Assembly: GCA_020832495.1 (NCBI GenBank)
Contig: JAFIEP010000057.1
Span: 1 to 52,071 of the forward strand
From: Acidimicrobiia bacterium
Lineage (GTDB): Bacteria; Actinomycetota; Acidimicrobiia; Acidimicrobiales; Acidimicrobilacustridaceae
Direction of reading: 5' to 3'
DNA: 52,071 nt
Part shown: positions 16,966 through 26,046 of the stretch, in pieces
Layout of the letters: each line of letters opens with the position of its first letter
Numbering within the stretch: position 1 is the first letter of the stretch
The notes under the pieces: generated by a model
Database searches by the model: none
Seen by the model: the letters and a program-made list of their open reading frames with translations, nothing else
Told to the model about the DNA's origin: nothing
Made by a program: the position numbers and the translations under genes

Positions 16966-17750
16966 CGGACCCGCCGTCGGGTGGCGCCCACGACCCCTCG
17001 ACGGAGGGTGAGCGGCTCCAGAAGGTGCTCGCCCGAGCCGAGCTCGGGTCGCGGCGGGTCTGCGAGGAGTTGATCGCCGACGGTCGGGTGACCGTGGACG
17101 GCCAGCCGGCCCGACTCGGCCAGCGGGTCGACGCGTCCGCCGCAGAGGTGGCGGTGGACGGTGTGGTGATCGGCGTGGCTCCTGGTCTCGTGTACTACCT
17201 GTTGCACAAGCCTGCCGGGGTGGTCACCACGGTGTCGGACCCGCAGGGACGGCCCACCGTGGTGTCGCTGGTGCCCGAACAGCCTCGTGTCCACCCGGTG
17301 GGCCGGCTGGACCTCGAGACCGAGGGGCTGCTCATCCTGACCAACGACGGCGCGCTCACCCACCGGCTCACTCACCCGTCGTTCGGGATCGACAAGGAGT
17401 ACCTGGTGTGGGTCGAGGGATCGCCCTCGAGAGGCGCGCTGCGGCGTTTGCGGGAAGGCGTCGAGCTGGACGACGGTCCGACGGCGCCCGCCACCGCCTC
17501 GCTGCTCGGCGACGGGCTGGTGCGCCTGGTGATCCACGAGGGTCGCAACCGCCAGGTGCGACGCATGTGCGAGGCCGTGGGTCACCCCGTCCGCCGCCTG
17601 GTGCGGTCCCGGGTCGGTCCCGTGCGCGACCCGTCGCTCGAGGCCGGGCAGTGGCGCCCCCTGTACACCGATGAGGTGCGTGCCCTCGAGCGAGAGGTGG
17701 CACGACCACGAGCCGAGGCGACGCCACCGGCATCGACCGACGAGCACTGA
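16962..17750 (+). CDS. rluB: 23S rRNA pseudouridine synthase (RluB type)
   Basis: A 262-residue protein with an N-terminal S4 domain (about residues 18-75) and an RsuA/RluB-type catalytic domain. The catalytic Asp is in the GRLDLETEGLLILTNDG motif. Later VIHEGRNRQVRRMCEAVGHPV matches the family core. It converts uridine to pseudouridine in 23S rRNA (helix 89 region in E. coli RluB). The GTG start overlaps the scpB stop, and the scpA-scpB-rluB order is conserved across actinobacteria and Firmicutes. Confidence 0.95.
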   Translation: MTDPPSGGAHDPSTEGERLQKVLARAELGSRRVCEELIADGRVTVDGQPARLGQRVDASAAEVAVDGVVIGVAPGLVYYLLHKPAGVVTTVSDPQGRPTVVSLVPEQPRVHPVGRLDLETEGLLILTNDGALTHRLTHPSFGIDKEYLVWVEGSPSRGALRRLREGVELDDGPTAPATASLLGDGLVRLVIHEGRNRQVRRMCEAVGHPVRRLVRSRVGPVRDPSLEAGQWRPLYTDEVRALEREVARPRAEATPPASTDEH

Positions 17751-17768
17751 GCCCGACGCCCACGGCGC

Positions 17769-17774
17769 TAGCAT
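17769..17774 (+). promoter_or_regulatory. -10 box, leaderless, for aroH-tyrA-aroA
   Basis: TAGCAT, six bases, then GTG 17781, in the short gap after rluB. It would let the aromatic-acid genes be transcribed apart from scpAB. Confidence 0.5.
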
Positions 17775-17780
17775 CGCCGG

Positions 17781-18143
17781 GTGCCTGTCCGAGCGCTCCG
17801 AGGTGCCACCACCGTGCCGGTCGATACGACCGAGGCCATCCACGCCGGGACCATCGCCCTGCTCGAGGCCATGTTCGAGCGCAACGACCTGCGTCACGAC
17901 GATCTCATCAGCGTGATCTTCACCGCCACCGACGACCTGCACGCCGCCTTCCCTGCCGCCGGTGCCCGCAAGTTCGGACTCGGCGACGTGCCGTTGCTGT
18001 GCGCGCGGGAGCTCGATGTGGAGGGCAGCGTGGCCCGCTGCATCCGCGTGCTCATGCACCTCGATACCGACCGGTCGCGTGCCGAGCTGCACCACGTGTA
18101 CCTCGAGGGGGCCGTGCACCTGCGCGACGACCTGCCGGCGTGA
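17781..18143 (+). CDS. aroH: chorismate mutase, AroH class
   Basis: Converts chorismate to prephenate. A 120-residue protein of the trimeric Bacillus AroH type, not the helical AroQ type. The visible features are VRALRGATTV with active-site Arg near residue 7, an EAMFERNDL segment, the CAREL strand with Cys, and C-terminal YLEGAVHLRDDL. The product feeds TyrA, encoded immediately downstream with a one-base TGATG overlap. The gene is GTG-initiated and apparently leaderless. Confidence 0.93.
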   Translation: MPVRALRGATTVPVDTTEAIHAGTIALLEAMFERNDLRHDDLISVIFTATDDLHAAFPAAGARKFGLGDVPLLCARELDVEGSVARCIRVLMHLDTDRSRAELHHVYLEGAVHLRDDLPA

Positions 18144-19213
18144 TGTCCGACGGAGGGGGCCGACGTGCCTGGATCGTGGGTACCGGTCTTGTAGGTGGCT
18201 CCATTGGTCTGGGCCTGCGCGCCCAGGGCTGGCACGTGTCGGGTACCGATCGCAGCGAGGAACGGGCACAGCGGGCAGTGGAGGTCGGGGCGGTGGACGC
18301 CGTGGGAGAGGATCCCCGAGCCGACATCACCTTCGTGGCCACACCAGTGCGGGCGGTGCCCGAGCAGGTCCGCCGCGCCCTCGAGGTGACCGACGGGCTG
18401 GTCACCGACGTCGGCAGTGTGAAGTCGCCCATGCTGTCGCTCATGGCCGATCCGCGCTACGTCGGCGGTCACCCCATGGCGGGCTCGGAACGCGAAGGGG
18501 TCGAAGGGGCGCGGCCGGACCTGTTCGAGGGTGCGGTCTGGGTCCTCACCCCCGTGGCCGGTACCGACGACTCGGCCTTCGCCGCCATCCGCTCGGTCAT
18601 CACCACCCTCGGTGCTGAGGTGGTGGCCTTGCCCCCCGACCGCCACGACCAGATGGTGGCGCTCGTGTCACACGTCCCGCACCTCACCGCCGCGGTCCTC
18701 ATGGACCTGGCCGACCGGCGGGCGGTCGAGCACGGCTCGCTGATGCGGCTGGCTGCGGGGGGATTCCGTGACATGACCCGCATCGCCTCGGGCGACCCGG
18801 CCATCTGGCCCGACATCTGCGCCGAGAACGCCGAGGCCATCGTGGGCGAACTCGACGAGCTCATCCGTTCCCTCGAGGAGGTGCGTGCTGTGGTCGCCGA
18901 GCGGGACGGCACTGAACTGGTCGAACGCCTCGACCGGGCCCGCCGAGCGCGCACCAACCTCCCGGTGCGCATCGCCCACCCCGAGGACGTGGCCGAGGTG
19001 CGGGTGCCCATCGCCGACGAAGCCGGCGCAGCGGCCAAGGTGTTCCTGTTGGCCAGCGAACTCGACGTGTCGATCGCCGACGTCGAGATCATGCACTCCG
19101 CCGAGGGGTCGAGCGGTGTCCTCGTGCTGCTGGTCGAGGCCGAGGCTGCGCTGCGACTGCAGGAGGCATTGGTCGACCGTGGCCAACGCTGTTCGGTACA
19201 GCGCCTGTCATGA
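18143..19213 (+). CDS. tyrA: prephenate dehydrogenase with C-terminal ACT domain
   Basis: Oxidatively decarboxylates prephenate to 4-hydroxyphenylpyruvate in tyrosine synthesis. A 356-residue protein. The NAD-binding motif is GTGLVGGSIG (about residues 13-22). The catalytic His segment is GGHPMAGSEREG near 111-122. An ACT-like regulatory domain (about residues 280-356) starts around LPVRIAHPEDVAEVRV, suggesting feedback by an aromatic amino acid. ATG 18143 shares one base with the aroH stop. The 3' end overlaps aroA by four bases. Confidence 0.93.
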   Translation: MSDGGGRRAWIVGTGLVGGSIGLGLRAQGWHVSGTDRSEERAQRAVEVGAVDAVGEDPRADITFVATPVRAVPEQVRRALEVTDGLVTDVGSVKSPMLSLMADPRYVGGHPMAGSEREGVEGARPDLFEGAVWVLTPVAGTDDSAFAAIRSVITTLGAEVVALPPDRHDQMVALVSHVPHLTAAVLMDLADRRAVEHGSLMRLAAGGFRDMTRIASGDPAIWPDICAENAEAIVGELDELIRSLEEVRAVVAERDGTELVERLDRARRARTNLPVRIAHPEDVAEVRVPIADEAGAAAKVFLLASELDVSIADVEIMHSAEGSSGVLVLLVEAEAALRLQEALVDRGQRCSVQRLS

Positions 19214-20637
19214 GTGACCCCACGACACCGCAGACGCCGGTGACCGTCCCGGGGGATGGCACGCTCGTGCGGGCCGACCACGACCCCGAAGTAGGCCAGG
19301 TTGCGGCCATCGAACCCCTCGGGGCACCACTCGACGCCGAGGTGCGGCCGCCTGGATCGAAGAGCCTCACCAACCGGGCTCTCCTGGCCGCTGCCCTGGC
19401 CACGGGCGAGTCGACGTTGCGGGGAACGCTCGACGCCGACGACACGCATGCCATGATCGCAGCGGTCACCGCGCTCGGGGCGGAGGTGCGGCGGTCGGGG
19501 GACACCCTCGAGGTGACCGGTGTCGGTGGTCGCTGGCGCGACGGCGCCACGACGGTCGATGCGCGCTTGTCGGGCACGACCTCTCGCTTCGTCCTCGCCT
19601 CCCTGGTGCTGGCCAAGGGGCCCGTCACCCTCGACGGGGCCCCACCGTTGCGGGCCCGACCCATGGCCGACGGGCTGGCTGCGCTGGTGGCACTCGGTGC
19701 GGACGTGCGCCCGCTCGGCCCCGATGGGCACCTGCCGGTCGAGGTGCGGGGGGCACCGCCGTCGTCGGACGGGGACGCGCCGGTGATCGACGTGTCGGCG
19801 GCCACGTCCAGCCAGTTCCTCTCGGGGCTCTGCCTCGCCGCGCCCTGTCTGCCCCACGGCCTGTCGGTGCGGGTGGCGGGTCGGCTGGTGTCACGACCCT
19901 ACGTGGCGATGACGCTCGACGTGCTGGCAGCCTTCGGTGCGTCCGCCACGTGGGAGCAACCGGCCGCCGGGTCCTCGCCCGACACGGTCGAGACCGTTGC
20001 AGTGCGCGGCGGCGGCTACCGAGGGTGCACCTACGAGGTGGAGGCCGACGCCTCGGCGGCGTCGTACTTCCTGGCCGCGGCAGCCATCTGCGGTGGGCGC
20101 GTGCGGGTGCAGGGGCTCGGCCGACGCTCCACCCAGGGCGACGTGCGCTTCGCCGAGATCCTCGAGCAGATGGGTGTCGATGTTCGCTGGGCCGACGACC
20201 ATGTCGAGGTGCAGCGCGGCGGTCGGCTCGAGGGCGTGCGCGTCGACATGGCCGACATCTCCGACACCGCCCAGACCTTGGCGGTGGTCGCCCCCTTCGC
20301 CTCCACACCCACCGAGGTCCGCGGCATCGGGTTCATCCGCCACAAGGAGACGAACCGGATCGACGACGTGGTCACCGAGCTCCGTCGGTGTGGCATCGAG
20401 GCGTCGAGCACCGCCGACGGCTTCGTCATCGAACCGGGCCACCCACAGCCGGCCACGGTGCGCACCTACGACGATCACCGCATGGCCATGTCGTTCGCCC
20501 TGTTGGGTCTGGCGGCACCCGGCATCCGCATTGCCGATCCTGGGTGTGTGGCCAAGACCTATCCGGGTTACTGGGTGGCACTCGAGGCCCTGGCGCACGG
20601 TGGCGCTCCTTCGCACCGCACAGGTGAGGCCCGGTAG
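19210..20637 (+). CDS. aroA: EPSP synthase (3-phosphoshikimate 1-carboxyvinyltransferase)
   Basis: Sixth step of the shikimate pathway, joining PEP and shikimate-3-phosphate. A 475-residue protein, longer than E. coli AroA (427) because of a 30-residue N-terminal extension. Conserved features are PPGSKSLTNRALLAAAL, SGTTSRF in place of NAGTAMRP, MADISDTAQTLAV with the catalytic Asp, and IRHKETNRIDD with active-site Lys, Glu and Arg. The start ATGA overlaps tyrA. Placing aroA upstream of cmk also occurs in Bacteroidetes and Firmicutes relatives and in many proteobacteria. Confidence 0.96.
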   Translation: MSDPTTPQTPVTVPGDGTLVRADHDPEVGQVAAIEPLGAPLDAEVRPPGSKSLTNRALLAAALATGESTLRGTLDADDTHAMIAAVTALGAEVRRSGDTLEVTGVGGRWRDGATTVDARLSGTTSRFVLASLVLAKGPVTLDGAPPLRARPMADGLAALVALGADVRPLGPDGHLPVEVRGAPPSSDGDAPVIDVSAATSSQFLSGLCLAAPCLPHGLSVRVAGRLVSRPYVAMTLDVLAAFGASATWEQPAAGSSPDTVETVAVRGGGYRGCTYEVEADASAASYFLAAAAICGGRVRVQGLGRRSTQGDVRFAEILEQMGVDVRWADDHVEVQRGGRLEGVRVDMADISDTAQTLAVVAPFASTPTEVRGIGFIRHKETNRIDDVVTELRRCGIEASSTADGFVIEPGHPQPATVRTYDDHRMAMSFALLGLAAPGIRIADPGCVAKTYPGYWVALEALAHGGAPSHRTGEAR

Positions 20638-20640
20638 GGT
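20635..20640 (+). promoter_or_regulatory. -10 box overlapping the aroA stop, for cmk
   Basis: TAGGGT begins with the TAG stop codon of aroA and stands eight bases before ATG 20649. A leaderless cmk transcript is predicted. Confidence 0.45.
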
Positions 20641-20648
20641 CAGCGCCG

Positions 20649-21293
20649 ATGGAGGTGATCGCGATCGACGGTCCGGCCGGTTCGGGCAAGTCCACGGTGG
20701 CTCGGGCCATCGCGGTCCGCCTCGGCCGGGAGTATCTCGACACCGGCGCCATGTACCGGTCGGTGGCCTTTGCCGCCCTCCGCCGCGGGGTCGACCCCAC
20801 CGACGACGAGCCGGTCGGGCGGGTGGCCCGTGACGTGGAGATGGAGGTCCGCGGTGACGGTTCGGTGGTGGTGGACGGCGTGGACGCCACCATCGAGATC
20901 CGCGGTCCCGAGGTGACCCGCGCCGTCAGCCTGGTGGCGGCCAACCCTGCGGTACGTACTGAGCTCCGAGCCCGCCAGCGGGAGTGGGCGAAGGCGCGCG
21001 GGGGAGGGGTGATCGAGGGTCGCGACATCGGCACGGTGGTGTTCCCTGACGCAGCGCTGAAGGTCTACCTCGACGCCCGACCCGAGGTGCGGGCCGCTCG
21101 ACGGTCGAACGAGGTGCGAGAGCTGTCCTACGAGACGGTGGCCACCGACCTGGCGAGACGGGACGCGTTGGACCAAGGGCGCGCCGACAGTCCGTTGGCC
21201 ACGGCGGATGATGCCTTCGTGGTCGACACCAGCGAGATGGGTGTGGAGGCCATCGTGGACACGGTGCTGGCCGAACTGGAGCGACGACGATGA
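20649..21293 (+). CDS. cmk: cytidylate kinase
   Basis: Phosphorylates CMP and dCMP with ATP. A 214-residue protein with P-loop DGPAGSGKST (residues 7-16), YLDTGAMYR, and VIEGRDIGTVVFPDA, all diagnostic for Cmk. The following acyltransferase gene overlaps by four bases (ATGA). Together with der downstream this matches the cmk-engA part of the actinobacterial block. Confidence 0.97.
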   Translation: MEVIAIDGPAGSGKSTVARAIAVRLGREYLDTGAMYRSVAFAALRRGVDPTDDEPVGRVARDVEMEVRGDGSVVVDGVDATIEIRGPEVTRAVSLVAANPAVRTELRARQREWAKARGGGVIEGRDIGTVVFPDAALKVYLDARPEVRAARRSNEVRELSYETVATDLARRDALDQGRADSPLATADDAFVVDTSEMGVEAIVDTVLAELERRR

Positions 21294-22039
21294 GCGAGGG
21301 CACCGCCACTGGCGACACCGGACGTCGCGACGAACTGCACATCCCTGCGGGGCACCGCCGCGGCGAGCAGATGAGTCTGGCGCAGCGGGCGTTCTACCGG
21401 TTCATGTGGTACGTGGTGCAGGTCATTGCGCGGGGCTACTTCCGCTTGCAGATCAACGGTGCCGAGCACGTGCCCCGCGCCGGGGCGTTCATCGTGGCGC
21501 CGGCGCATCGGTCGAATCTCGACACGCCCGTGATGGCGGCCATCACCCGCCGACGTCTCCGTTACATGGGCAAGGAGTCGCTGTGGAAGAAGCCGGCCGG
21601 CGGCTGGTTCCTGACCTCACTGGGAGGGTTCCCGGTCCGCCGGGGCACCGCCGACCGCGAAGCCATCCGGGCCTGCCTGGAGGTGCTGGCCAACGGCGAA
21701 CCCCTCGTGGTCTTCCCCGAGGGCACGCGCCAGAGCGGTCCGGATCTCACCGAGTTGAAGGACGGCACCGCGTATCTGGCCTGTAAGGCGCAGGTGCCCA
21801 TCGTGCCGGTGGGGATCGGCGGTAGCGAGGCCGCCATGGGCAAGGGAATGACGATCCCCCGTCCCCAGCGCCTGGTGCTGGTCATCGGCGAGGCGATCCA
21901 GCCGCCGACGGTGGCCGACGGTGGCCGCGTGCCCCGCAGCGCCTTGCGTCGGCTCACCGCAGAACTCGGTGAGCGGATCCAGGAACTGTTCGACGAGGCC
22001 CAGGCGCGGGCCGGGACGCCGAGACCCCCCAGGGCCTGA
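21290..22039 (+). CDS. 1-acyl-glycerol-3-phosphate acyltransferase (PlsC family)
   Basis: A 249-residue protein with the acyltransferase catalytic motif HRSNLD (about residues 72-77) and the phosphate-binding motif FPEGTR (about 143-148). It should transfer an acyl chain to lysophosphatidate at the membrane. A hydrophobic stretch near residues 38-52 (WYVVQVIARGYF) can anchor it. Translation is coupled to cmk. A cmk-plsC pairing is common in Gram-positive bacteria. The acyl donor cannot be told. Confidence 0.9.
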   Translation: MSEGTATGDTGRRDELHIPAGHRRGEQMSLAQRAFYRFMWYVVQVIARGYFRLQINGAEHVPRAGAFIVAPAHRSNLDTPVMAAITRRRLRYMGKESLWKKPAGGWFLTSLGGFPVRRGTADREAIRACLEVLANGEPLVVFPEGTRQSGPDLTELKDGTAYLACKAQVPIVPVGIGGSEAAMGKGMTIPRPQRLVLVIGEAIQPPTVADGGRVPRSALRRLTAELGERIQELFDEAQARAGTPRPPRA

Positions 22040-22058
22040 GCCGGCCGAGCAGGTTCGG

Positions 22059-23156
22059 TCAGCGCAGGGCGGCGAGTACTTCGCTGGCCTGCAGGTCACG
22101 GTCGTTGAGTGTCGGACCTCCGTCGAGGGGAGCGCCGAGGGTGGCGGCGGCGGCCTCGTCGATGGCGCCGAGCAGATCCCGGAGGTTGCGCGGCGGGGGG
22201 AAGTACTCGTCTTCGTCGGTGGTGCGCACCTCCTCGACACCGTGGCGCGGTTGCAGGCGGCCGATGACGGCCTGCACCAGGTCCTCCGGCGCCGACGCCC
22301 CGGCGGTGACCCCCACGACGCCGGTGAGGTCGTCGGGGAGTTCGTCGGGATGGTTGACCCGCAGCACCACCGGGCAGCCGGTCTCGGCGGCCAGCCGTTC
22401 CAGGGCTCGGGTGTTCGACGAGTTGGCCGACCCGATGACGACGACGGCATCGCACCGGGCGGCGATGGCAGTGAGCGCCGCTTGACGGTTGGTGGTGGCG
22501 AAGCAGAGGTCGGAGCGACCCGGCATCCACACGTCGGGGAACCGTTCGGCGGTGGCGTCGCGCACGTCGTCCCAGTCCCGGTGTGACAGCGTGGTCTGGG
22601 CCAGCAACGCCACGGGTTCGTCGAAGGTGGGTAGCGCAGCCACGTCCTCACGGGTCTCGACACGGTGGATGGCGTCGGGAGCCACCGCCATGGTGCCCAC
22701 CGCCTCCTCGTGGCCCTCGTGGCCCACGTAGACCACGCGGTAGCCCTTGTCGGCGCGCACCTTCACCTCGTGGTGCACCTTGGTGACGAGCGGGCACACG
22801 GCATCGACGACGTAACTGCCGCGCCGGCGGGCTGCGGTCACCACCTCGGGTGCCGATCCGTGGGCCGACAGCATGATGGGACGGCCCTCGGGGACCTCCT
22901 CGATGTCGTCGACGAAGATCACCCCCTGCTGACGGAAGCGGTCGACCACCTGTTGGTTGTGGACGATCTCGTGGTAGCAGTACACGGGCGGTTCGAATGC
23001 CCGAACCATCCAGGCCAGCGCCTTGATGGCCATCTCCACCCCGGCACAGAAGCCGCGTGGCGCAGCCACCAACACCTGGTCCACGCCGCTGCGGTCGTCA
23101 TCGGTCGGGTGGGGTGGCTCGACCTCGAGGTCGCGACCGGGGTCAGTGCCTGCCAT
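22059..23156 (-). CDS. ispH: 4-hydroxy-3-methylbut-2-enyl diphosphate reductase
   Basis: Final enzyme of the MEP isoprenoid pathway, a 4Fe-4S protein making IPP and DMAPP. The three cluster cysteines are C37 (GFCAGV), C121 (DAVCPLV) and C218 (DLCFATTNRQ). The GHEGHEEAVG motif with catalytic Glu is near 145-154. Its 365 residues exceed the usual 310-330 because of both terminal extensions. ATG 23156 is supported by the leaderless TACCCT box seven bases upstream. Its IPP can serve the polyprenyl synthase at 29-30 kb. The gene is divergent from the DUF512 gene. Confidence 0.96.
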   Translation of the reverse strand: MAGTDPGRDLEVEPPHPTDDDRSGVDQVLVAAPRGFCAGVEMAIKALAWMVRAFEPPVYCYHEIVHNQQVVDRFRQQGVIFVDDIEEVPEGRPIMLSAHGSAPEVVTAARRRGSYVVDAVCPLVTKVHHEVKVRADKGYRVVYVGHEGHEEAVGTMAVAPDAIHRVETREDVAALPTFDEPVALLAQTTLSHRDWDDVRDATAERFPDVWMPGRSDLCFATTNRQAALTAIAARCDAVVVIGSANSSNTRALERLAAETGCPVVLRVNHPDELPDDLTGVVGVTAGASAPEDLVQAVIGRLQPRHGVEEVRTTDEDEYFPPPRNLRDLLGAIDEAAAATLGAPLDGGPTLNDRDLQASEVLAALR

Positions 23157-23163
23157 GGCTGCC

Positions 23164-23169
23164 AGGGTA
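23164..23169 (-). promoter_or_regulatory. -10 box, leaderless, for ispH
   Basis: Minus-strand TACCCT, seven bases, then ATG 23156. The next promoter, on the plus strand, begins 54 bases away. Confidence 0.5.
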
Positions 23170-23222
23170 TCGGTCCCTGCCCAGCGGCCGGCGCCGACCG
23201 CGTGTGGCGGCGGCGCGCTCGG

Positions 23223-23228
23223 TAGGAT
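23223..23228 (+). promoter_or_regulatory. -10 box, leaderless, for DUF512-der
   Basis: TAGGAT, eight bases, then GTG 23237. It decides the start of the DUF512 gene against upstream in-frame codons that would lie inside the ispH promoter region. Confidence 0.5.
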
Positions 23229-23236
23229 GGTCGATC

Positions 23237-24643
23237 GTGTCCGCGCCCTGCATCGTCGCCGTCGAAGAGCAGTCGCCGGCGGGTCGGGCCGGGCTGCGCG
23301 TCGGTGACGAGATCCTGCAGATCGACGGGCGCTCCCCGCGCGACGTGCTCGACTACCGGTGGTCGACCGATGAGGCCGATCCGACGCTGGTGGTGCGGCG
23401 AGGCGGCGTGGAGTTCGACGTGTCGGTGCCGAAGCCGGCGGGGACACCGCTCGGTGTCGAAGTGCACTCTGCGGTGTTCGACCGGGTCATGACGTGCGAC
23501 AACCACTGTGAGTTCTGCTTCATCTACCAACTGCCGCCCGGTATGCGGCGCAGCCTCTACCTGAAGGACGACGACTACCGGCTGTCGTTCCTCTACGGGA
23601 ACTTCACCACGCTGACCCGCTTCACCGAGGCCGACTTCGAGCGGGTGCTGGACGAAGGCCTCAGCCCTCTCAACGTGAGCATCCATGCCACCGACCCGCA
23701 GGTGCGAGCCGCGATGCTGCGCAACCGCCGGGGTGGCACCAGCCTGCGGTGGCTGCGAACACTGTTGGATGCGGGGGTGGAGGTGCACGGCCAGGTGGTG
23801 GTGTGCCCCGGGGTGAACGACGGCGCGGTGCTCGAGGACACGATGGTTGGCATCGCCGACCGCTACAACGACCTGGCCTCGGTGTGTGTGGTGCCGCTGG
23901 GCGTGAGTCGCTACAACAGCGAACCTCGCATGCGTCCGCACACGGTGGCCGAGTCTGCTGCGGTGCTCGAGTGCGTCGAGCGCTGGCAGGCCACGTTCCT
24001 CGATCTGTTCGGTCGTCGCGTGGTGTTCGCTGCCGACGAGTACTACCTGGCGGCCGGCCGACCGTTCCCCGAGGCGGAGGCCTACGAGGGGTTCGGGATG
24101 CACGAGGATGGCGTGGGCATGGCCCGCCTGTTCGAGGCCGAGTTCACCGGCGTCGTGGCGTCGACCCCTCGGCCGTCGGGGTTCTTCGCCGCCGTCGACG
24201 GTGCACCCGCCGAGGGCTATCGGGCGCCGCGCACCGCACCGACGACGGCGACGAACTGCGGCGGTGAGCAGCCGGTGGTGCTCCGGCGCGCGGTCGATGC
24301 CCCGGTGACCGTGCTGAGCGGCACGCTGGGCGCGTCGGTAGTGGGCGACGTGCTCACACGGCACGGCTATGACGACGTCGAGGTCCTGGCGGTGCCGAGC
24401 AGCCACTTCGGGGGCACCACCGGCGTCACCGGCCTCATCGTCGGAGCGGACCTGCAGGCGGCGTTGGCCGACGCGCCACGCCATCGGCGCTACCTGCTCC
24501 CCGACGTGTGTCTCTCGCAGGGCCGCTTCCTCGACGGGGTGACCCCCGAGGAACTGTGCCGACCCGTCGAGGTGGTGCCGACCGACGGGGCCAGCCTCCG
24601 CCGACTGCTCGACGCACGAGTGCGACCTGGGGTGAGGTCGTGA
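23237..24643 (+). CDS. PDZ-radical SAM-DUF512 protein
   Basis: A 468-residue protein. Residues 1-65 form a PDZ-like domain (AGLRVGDEILQIDGR). A radical SAM core follows with CxxxCxxC at C87, C91 and C94. The C-terminal DUF512 region includes FGRRVVFAADEYYL and the later strand VLSGTLGASV. The biochemical function of this family is not established. Its gene is often beside der, and here the stop overlaps the der start by four bases (GTGA). A link to ribosome assembly or to an Fe-S-dependent modification is inference. Confidence 0.9.
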   Translation: MSAPCIVAVEEQSPAGRAGLRVGDEILQIDGRSPRDVLDYRWSTDEADPTLVVRRGGVEFDVSVPKPAGTPLGVEVHSAVFDRVMTCDNHCEFCFIYQLPPGMRRSLYLKDDDYRLSFLYGNFTTLTRFTEADFERVLDEGLSPLNVSIHATDPQVRAAMLRNRRGGTSLRWLRTLLDAGVEVHGQVVVCPGVNDGAVLEDTMVGIADRYNDLASVCVVPLGVSRYNSEPRMRPHTVAESAAVLECVERWQATFLDLFGRRVVFAADEYYLAAGRPFPEAEAYEGFGMHEDGVGMARLFEAEFTGVVASTPRPSGFFAAVDGAPAEGYRAPRTAPTTATNCGGEQPVVLRRAVDAPVTVLSGTLGASVVGDVLTRHGYDDVEVLAVPSSHFGGTTGVTGLIVGADLQAALADAPRHRRYLLPDVCLSQGRFLDGVTPEELCRPVEVVPTDGASLRRLLDARVRPGVRS

Positions 24644-25971
24644 GTGACGAGTCGCTGCCCGTGGTGGCGGTCGTGGGGCGGCCGAACGTCGGCAAGTCCA
24701 CTCTGGTGAACCGCATCCTGGGTCGGCGCGCCGCCATCGTCGAAGAGCGTTCCGGGGTCACCCGCGATCGCATGGCGGTCGAAGCCGAGTGGTTGGGTCG
24801 ACGCTTCACCGTGATGGACACCGGCGGTTGGTTGCCGGGGGGATCGGAGTTGGACGGCAAGGTGAGTCGCCAGAGCGAACGGGCGGTGGCCGAGGCCGAC
24901 CTTGCGCTGTTGGTGGTGGACACCACCACCGGTGTCACCGACGAGGACGCTGCGGTGGCCGAGTGGCTTCGCCGCTCGGGCGTGCCGGTGCTGGTGGTGG
25001 CCAACAAAGTGGACGATCCGGTGCGCGAGGCAGCCATCTGGGATTTCGTGGCGCTCGGGCTGGGCGAGCCATGGCCGGTCAGTGCCGTGCACGGGCGTGG
25101 CACCGGCGACCTGCTCGACGCCGTGATCACCTCGCTGGGCGACGCTGCACCGTCGCTCGACGGCGGCGAGTCGACCGAGGCGCACGAGACCGACGCCGAC
25201 GGTCGCCGTGTGGTGTCGGTGGCGCTCGTGGGACGCCCCAACGTGGGGAAGTCCACATTGTTCAACCGCTTGGCGGGCGACGACCGCTCGGTGGTGCACG
25301 ACCTGCCGGGTACCACCCGTGACTCCATCGACACCGTGGTGGAGACCCCCGACGGGCCGTTGCGTTTCGTGGACACCGCCGGCATGCGTCGACGGTCGCG
25401 CATCGACGAGGCCACCGAGTACTACTCGCTCCTGCGGGCGCTCGACGCCGTCGACCGCTCCGATGTGGCTCTCCTCGTCATCGACGCCACCGAGGGCGTG
25501 ACCCACCAGGACCAACGCCTCGCCGAACGGGTGGACGGGGCCGGCTGTCCGGTGGTGGTGGTGCTCAACAAGTGGGAACTGCTCGACGCCGACCAGCGAG
25601 CGGAGGTCACCGGACAGGTGGCCCACAAGTTGCGGTTCCTCGGTGAGGTGGCCGTGCTGCGCATCAGTGCGCTGACTGGCAAGGGGGTACACCGCCTGCT
25701 GCCGACGCTCGCCGGGGCGATCGAGCAGTACACGCGGCGTCTGCCCACCAAGAAGGTGAACGACGCCCTGCGGGCCGCCCAGGCGGCCCAGCCGGCCCCC
25801 GGCGGCGCCCGGGTGCTGTACGCCACCCAAGGGGCCACCGACCCGCCGACATTCACACTGTTCACCAACCGCGAGCTGCCGCAGACCTACCTGCGCTACC
25901 TCGAACGGCACCTGCGCGAGACCTTCGATCTGCACGCCACACCGCTGAAATTGCGGGTACGGCGGCGCTGA
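24640..25971 (+). CDS. der: ribosome biogenesis GTPase Der (EngA)
   Basis: Double GTPase needed for 50S subunit maturation. The first G domain has GRPNVGKST, DTGGW and NKVD. The second has GRPNVGKST, DTAGM and NKWE. The C-terminal KH-like domain ends TPLKLRVRRR. The 443-residue length is typical. The GTG start overlaps the DUF512 stop. Confidence 0.97.
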   Translation: MSDESLPVVAVVGRPNVGKSTLVNRILGRRAAIVEERSGVTRDRMAVEAEWLGRRFTVMDTGGWLPGGSELDGKVSRQSERAVAEADLALLVVDTTTGVTDEDAAVAEWLRRSGVPVLVVANKVDDPVREAAIWDFVALGLGEPWPVSAVHGRGTGDLLDAVITSLGDAAPSLDGGESTEAHETDADGRRVVSVALVGRPNVGKSTLFNRLAGDDRSVVHDLPGTTRDSIDTVVETPDGPLRFVDTAGMRRRSRIDEATEYYSLLRALDAVDRSDVALLVIDATEGVTHQDQRLAERVDGAGCPVVVVLNKWELLDADQRAEVTGQVAHKLRFLGEVAVLRISALTGKGVHRLLPTLAGAIEQYTRRLPTKKVNDALRAAQAAQPAPGGARVLYATQGATDPPTFTLFTNRELPQTYLRYLERHLRETFDLHATPLKLRVRRR

Positions 25972-26031
25972 GGAGCCCCAGGCGTCGCCACCTTGTAACG
26001 CCTTCGCCACCCTGTTCGGCACGTCGTTCTG

Positions 26032-26037
26032 TAGCAT
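26032..26037 (+). promoter_or_regulatory. -10 box for the SpoIIE-type phosphatase
   Basis: TAGCAT, nine bases, then ATG 26047, in the 75-base gap after der. The leader would be absent or two to three bases long. Confidence 0.4.
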
Positions 26038-26046
26038 TGGCTGACC

